Shown here: one piece after another, positions 61,118-64,000 of the stretch
Layout of the letters: each line of letters opens with the position of its first letter
How positions within the stretch are numbered: position 1 is the first letter of the stretch
DNA from: CAVVSQ01 sp963848825
Lineage (GTDB): Bacteria; Planctomycetota; Planctomycetia; Gemmatales; Gemmataceae
Assembly: GCA_963848825.1 (NCBI GenBank)
Contig: CAWKFA010000017.1
Span: 868,001-932,000, forward strand
DNA length: 64,000 bases
Direction: 5' to 3'
The notes under the pieces: model-generated
Told to the model about the DNA's origin: nothing
Seen by the model: only the letters and a program-made list of their open reading frames with translations
Database searches by the model: none
Position numbers and translations under genes: made by a program

Positions 61118-62032
61118 ATGTATGAACAGGAATTGGCGACGGCGCTGGCCGCGGCCGACTTGGCCAGTAAATATCTCGACGATGAATACGCGCGTTTCCA
61201 GGCCATCCCGGGGGCGGCTGCCGACATTACCACGCATGCCGACCGGCAGGCTCAGGAGATTATTCTCCAGCACATCCTGCGCGAGTTTCCGGGCGACGCC
61301 CTTTGTGCCGAGGAGGCGACAGCCACGCTTGCCGCTGGCAAGCACGCGGGCGGCGGGGCCCAGGCGGCGCCACGTTTATGGGTGGTCGATCCCATCGACG
61401 GCACACGTGGTTTTGCCATGAAGAATGGCGAGTTTTCGGTCATGATCGGGTTTGTGGCGGACGGGAACATCGGTGTCGGCGTGGTGGCCCAACCGGCGGT
61501 ACGCCGCTTGACCTATGCGCGTCGTGGAGCGGGATGCTGGCGCCGCGATGGCGACAGCGCAGAGGCGCAGGCGTGCCGGGTCACGTCCGTGGCCAGCCTG
61601 GATCAGGCCACCTTGACGCAGAGCCGATCTTCGCGAAGCTCGGGACCGTCACCGCTGGCGCGGGCCCTCAAGCCGGCGCGCATCCTGGAGTCCTATTCGG
61701 CGGGGATCAAGCTGGCGCTGGTGGCGCGCGGCGAGGCGGACATCTATCTCAACACTTATGATGCCTTCCATGATTGGGACATCTGCGCAGGCCATATTTT
61801 GGTAACGGAGGCGGGCGGGCAGGTTACCGGGATCAAGGGGCAGGAACTCCGCTATGGTCTGGCCGGGGCCTGGCAGCGGGATGGCTTACTGGCCACCAAC
61901 GGCAAGCTTCAGGCCAGCACTGCGCCGCCGCGGCCAGCGTTCGCCCGGGCTAGCAGCCCGTTGAAAAAGGTGTCAGACCCCCTTAAAGCGAACAGGTTTT
62001 CAACGTTTTTGCAGGGTATTAAAGGGGTCTGA
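61118..62032 (+). CDS. Inositol-monophosphatase-family phosphatase, C-terminus overrun by a repeat
   Basis: The product has 304 residues. The metal-binding motifs are CAEEATATL (Glu-Glu), VVDPIDGTRGF (Asp-Pro-Ile-Asp-Gly-Thr) and DWDICAGHILVTEAGG. This family includes inositol monophosphatase, 3',5'-bisphosphate nucleotidase (CysQ) and histidinol phosphatase; CysQ-like activity would fit, but the substrate cannot be assigned from sequence. The last 26 residues (from SSPLKKVSDPL) are encoded by a palindromic repeat, so the original stop has been lost or replaced. The core ends at about residue 275. It follows the exporter-like gene after 23 bases and converges on the thioredoxin-like gene. Confidence 0.86.
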   Translation: MYEQELATALAAADLASKYLDDEYARFQAIPGAAADITTHADRQAQEIILQHILREFPGDALCAEEATATLAAGKHAGGGAQAAPRLWVVDPIDGTRGFAMKNGEFSVMIGFVADGNIGVGVVAQPAVRRLTYARRGAGCWRRDGDSAEAQACRVTSVASLDQATLTQSRSSRSSGPSPLARALKPARILESYSAGIKLALVARGEADIYLNTYDAFHDWDICAGHILVTEAGGQVTGIKGQELRYGLAGAWQRDGLLATNGKLQASTAPPRPAFARASSPLKKVSDPLKANRFSTFLQGIKGV

Positions 62033-62053
62033 CCCCTTTTTCAACGGGCTGCT
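61952..62053. repeat. GGGGTCAGACCCC-family palindrome, copy 4
   Basis: Arms 61952-61981 and 62024-62053 match at 29 of 30 positions. The 42-base middle includes TTTGCAGGGTATTAA, like copy 3. The left arm and middle form the end of the phosphatase coding sequence; the right arm ends nine bases before the stop of the convergent thioredoxin-like gene. It could serve as a terminator for both. Confidence 0.92.
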
Positions 62054-62062
62054 AAACGAGAA

Positions 62063-63243
62063 TTAACGCTTGTCGGCCTCGGCGCTTTGGGTGCGGCTCG
62101 GCAAACCTTGCAATTCGGCTAGCCTGATCTGGGCAGACTCGGCCTGGCGCGTGCCCGGGAACTGGTGGAGAACGCGTTGCAGGTGTATTTCCGCTTGTTG
62201 CGGCTGGGCCTTTCTGAGCAGGGCGTTGGCGAGATCGAGCTCCAGCGTGGCCAGGCGGTCGTTCAGCGCATCCACGGCTCCCTGCATCCACTCGGGATTG
62301 CTCTTGATTTCATTGCGGATCAGCGAGGCTTCCTGGCCTTCCGGCAGGTCTCCATAGCTGCTTAACAGCACTTCACAGCGGTCCAGGCAGGGCACGAACT
62401 CGCGGTTTTTGAAAAAGTCTTTGGCCTGGGCAAGAAGCTCGGCCGAGCGTTTGATCTTTTGTAAACGGCGCACTTCCGGGCTCTGCTCGATGCGGGTCAC
62501 CTGCTCGGCGGCCTCCTTGGCGGCGCCAGGCCTGGGAAGACACGCATGGTGTCCCGCAGCGCCTCGATCGCTTCCGCGTATTGTGCCTTTTCCTGGAGCT
62601 GTCTGGCTTTCAGGAGCCGGTCGCCGGCCTTTTGTTCCATTTCGTTCATCAGCTTGTCCGCGTTGACCTGTGCCTGGCAGACTTTGCCGTCGTCGAGAAT
62701 GGTCCGGAGGGCGGGGATGGCCCGGGCATAATTGCCTGCCTCGATGGCCTTGGCGGCGAGTTGCAAATCACGCAGCATCCAGTCCGGACTGGTGATGGAC
62801 GCCAGGGCGCGCTGCAGACATTCATGGAATTCGCCTGCCTCCTTGTAACCGACGAGTGGCGCGCTTAATAAATTGCCATCCGGGTCGGCCAGCACGATGG
62901 TGGGATAGCTCGTGATGCTCAGCGCGTTCGCCAGGGCGATCTCGCCGGGGGTGCCGTCGGCATTGACCTTGAGCGGGATGAAACGCTCGTTCATCACGGC
63001 GGTGACTTTGGTGTCACGAAACGTCGTTTGGTCGAGCTTGGTGCAGAAAAAGCAACTTCGGGTGCCGAAATCGATGACAAGCGGCAGTCCTTTTTCCTTC
63101 GCCTCCATGCGCGCACTGTAATAGTCCCTGCGCCATTTCACTTCTTGAAGGGAGGCACCCTCCTGGGCCAGGGCGACGAGCGCTGGCAGGGTAACGGCGA
63201 TGCCCAGCAGCAGCGCTTTCCAGGGGGTGCGACGGCTAGTCAT
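62063..63243 (-). CDS. Secreted thioredoxin-like protein with helical repeats (one frame break)
   Basis: The ATG at 63243 gives a signal peptide (LLLGIAVTLPALVALAQEGA). A thioredoxin-fold domain follows (KEKGLPLVIDFGTRSCFFCT), with the active-site pair Cys-Phe-Phe-Cys and the cis-proline region ITSYPTIVLADPDGNLL. After it come helical TPR-like stretches (IEAGNYARAIPALRTILDDG, AQYAEAIEALRDTMRVFPGL). A frame change near 62520 leads to further helices (QQAEIHLQRVLHQFPGTRQA). Total about 393 residues. It is probably a periplasmic or envelope thiol-disulfide protein with a protein-binding tail. A start at 63312 is possible but would put the signal peptide far inside. The Xer recombinase gene ends at 63314, upstream on the same strand. 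Confidence 0.82.
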
Positions 63244-63313
63244 GATAACGGTCCTCGCTGCGGTAGACGGTGTTCCTGGCGAGAAACCTCGCGCGGGAGA
63301 CAACGTCCGCAAA

Positions 63314-64000
63314 TCATTTCGCCCGTGGGTGAGCGCTGCGATAGCTGTCCTTGAGCCGTTCGGTGGTTACGTGGGTGTAAATCTGGGTGGTTGCCAAACT
63401 CCGATGCCCGAGCAGTTCCTGCACACTACGAATATCGGCCCCGTGATCCAAAAGGTGTGTGGCGAAGCTGTGTCGCAGGGTATGTGGGCTGGTGCGCTTA
63501 TCCATACCCGCCAGGGCCAGGTATTTTTCAAGGAGACGTCCAACGCTGCGCGTGGTGAGCCGAGTCCCGTTTTTGTTGAGGAAAACGGCGTCTTTGTTTT
63601 TGGCACTTGGTGTGCGCTGTTTCTCTCCCAGGAGCCGTGCCCGCATCAGCAACCATTGCTTGAGTGCGGCCAGGGCCTCCGGCCCGAAAAACACCAGGCG
63701 TTCTTTCTTACCCTTGCCGCGTACCGTGGCCACACCGCCATCGAGGTCCATGTCGCTGTCGTTAAGGCCGGTCAATTCACTGGCCCGCAAACCCGCGGAG
63801 TAAAGGATCTCCAGGATGGCCCGATCGCGCAGGCCCAGGGGCGTGGGTGCCTGCGCAGCTTGCAGCAGCTTGCCGAGGTCCGTTTCACCCAGGAAATGGG
63901 GTAGTTTCTTGTCCTGCCGGGGCCCACGCAATCCTTCCGCGGGGTTGGCGGTCAGCGCCTCCTTGCCTGCACAGAAAGCGAAACCAGGAACGGACCGAGG
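63314..64000 (-). CDS. Tyrosine recombinase XerC/XerD-like (5' end outside window; one frame break)
   Basis: The catalytic domain is complete: the first Arg in YSAGLRASELTGLND, Lys in VRGKGKKERLV, HxxR as SPHTLRHSFATHLLDHG, His in LLGHRSLATTQIYTHV, and Tyr in the same motif. RSVQELLGH is also typical. Upstream, LTANPAEGLRGPRQDKKLPH continues in frame, and a change near 63955 restores SVRSWFRFLCRQGG, the end of the SAM-like N-terminal domain. The gene runs off the window edge. It is closer to the housekeeping XerC/D recombinases that resolve chromosome dimers than to phage integrases, but which of the two cannot be told without the N-terminus. Confidence 0.9.
   Translation of the reverse strand, partial: PRSVPGFAFCAGKEALTANPAEGLRGPRQDKKLPHFLGETDLGKLLQAAQAPTPLGLRDRAILEILYSAGLRASELTGLNDSDMDLDGGVATVRGKGKKERLVFFGPEALAALKQWLLMRARLLGEKQRTPSAKNKDAVFLNKNGTRLTTRSVGRLLEKYLALAGMDKRTSPHTLRHSFATHLLDHGADIRSVQELLGHRSLATTQIYTHVTTERLKDSYRSAHPRAK

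Noticed and set aside
44762..62053. The four palindromes as a CRISPR array
   Set aside because: They are dispersed, palindromic over their whole length and not separated by spacers of regular size; no cas gene is present.
63314..64000. Phage or island integrase at the right edge
   Set aside because: The motifs are those of XerC/D, with no att-like repeat or tRNA gene beside it in the window.

Overview
The window comes from a GC-rich genome that looks like a member of the Planctomycetes, most likely near Gemmata/Gemmataceae. This is inferred from gene content; no rRNA is present. The pointers are an exported CAP-domain protein with an N-terminal LEERLTPT motif, a WPWWRGP-type PQQ-like propeller, a Ser/Thr kinase fused to a GAF domain, leucine-rich repeat proteins of the 'VTDAGLK' type, a giant VIT/vWA/TPR protein beside an ECF-like sigma factor, and many small palindromic repeats. 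About 44 single-base-type frame breaks are spread over the window. They fall in housekeeping genes as well (folC, mutL, coaX, the mnmE-like gene, nearly every long gene), so most are best read as sequence indels. I give reconstructed gene spans and mark where the frame changes.

Layout. 1-3.4 kb: the end of a Crp/Fnr regulator, a large-subunit catalase and a YciE/YciF-like ferritin-fold protein, closed by a clear intrinsic terminator. 3.5-13.5 kb (minus strand): an ECF-like sigma factor followed by a roughly 3,100-residue membrane-anchored LolA-like/FecR/VIT/vWA/TPR protein, the most striking gene pair here. 13.7-15.9 kb: two convergent secreted esterases separated by a repeat array. 16-19.4 kb: a hybrid histidine kinase-receiver whose stop overlaps the folC start. 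19.6-20.1 kb: a small secreted aromatic-rich protein. 20.2-27.9 kb (minus strand): a giant GH13 protein, helicase HrpB and a sigma-54 response regulator in one line. 28.1-32.8 kb: convergent DPP-IV-like and M14 peptidases. 33.1-35.4 kb: a polar amino acid ABC importer with fused binding protein and permease. 35.7-44.8 kb: a thioredoxin/CAP-like protein, mutL, the CAP/repeat protein, a PQQ-like propeller and a Ser/Thr kinase.

44.8-51.1 kb is an accessory islet. It holds three REP-associated tyrosine transposase (RAYT) copies, all inactivated, interleaved with small membrane proteins, a leucine-rich repeat protein, iteron-like 12-bp repeats and a 229-bp MITE-like element. 51.2-53.7 kb carries an ABC-2 exporter. 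54.0-61.1 kb is a tight plus-strand cluster: obgE, coaX, an MnmE-like GTPase, nadK, acyP, an ABC-2 permease and an ABC exporter-like protein whose nucleotide-binding motifs have degenerated. An inositol-phosphatase-family gene follows, its 3' end overrun by a palindromic repeat. A thioredoxin-like protein and a XerC/D recombinase, cut by the window edge, close the window on the minus strand.

No tRNA, rRNA or CRISPR array was recognised.
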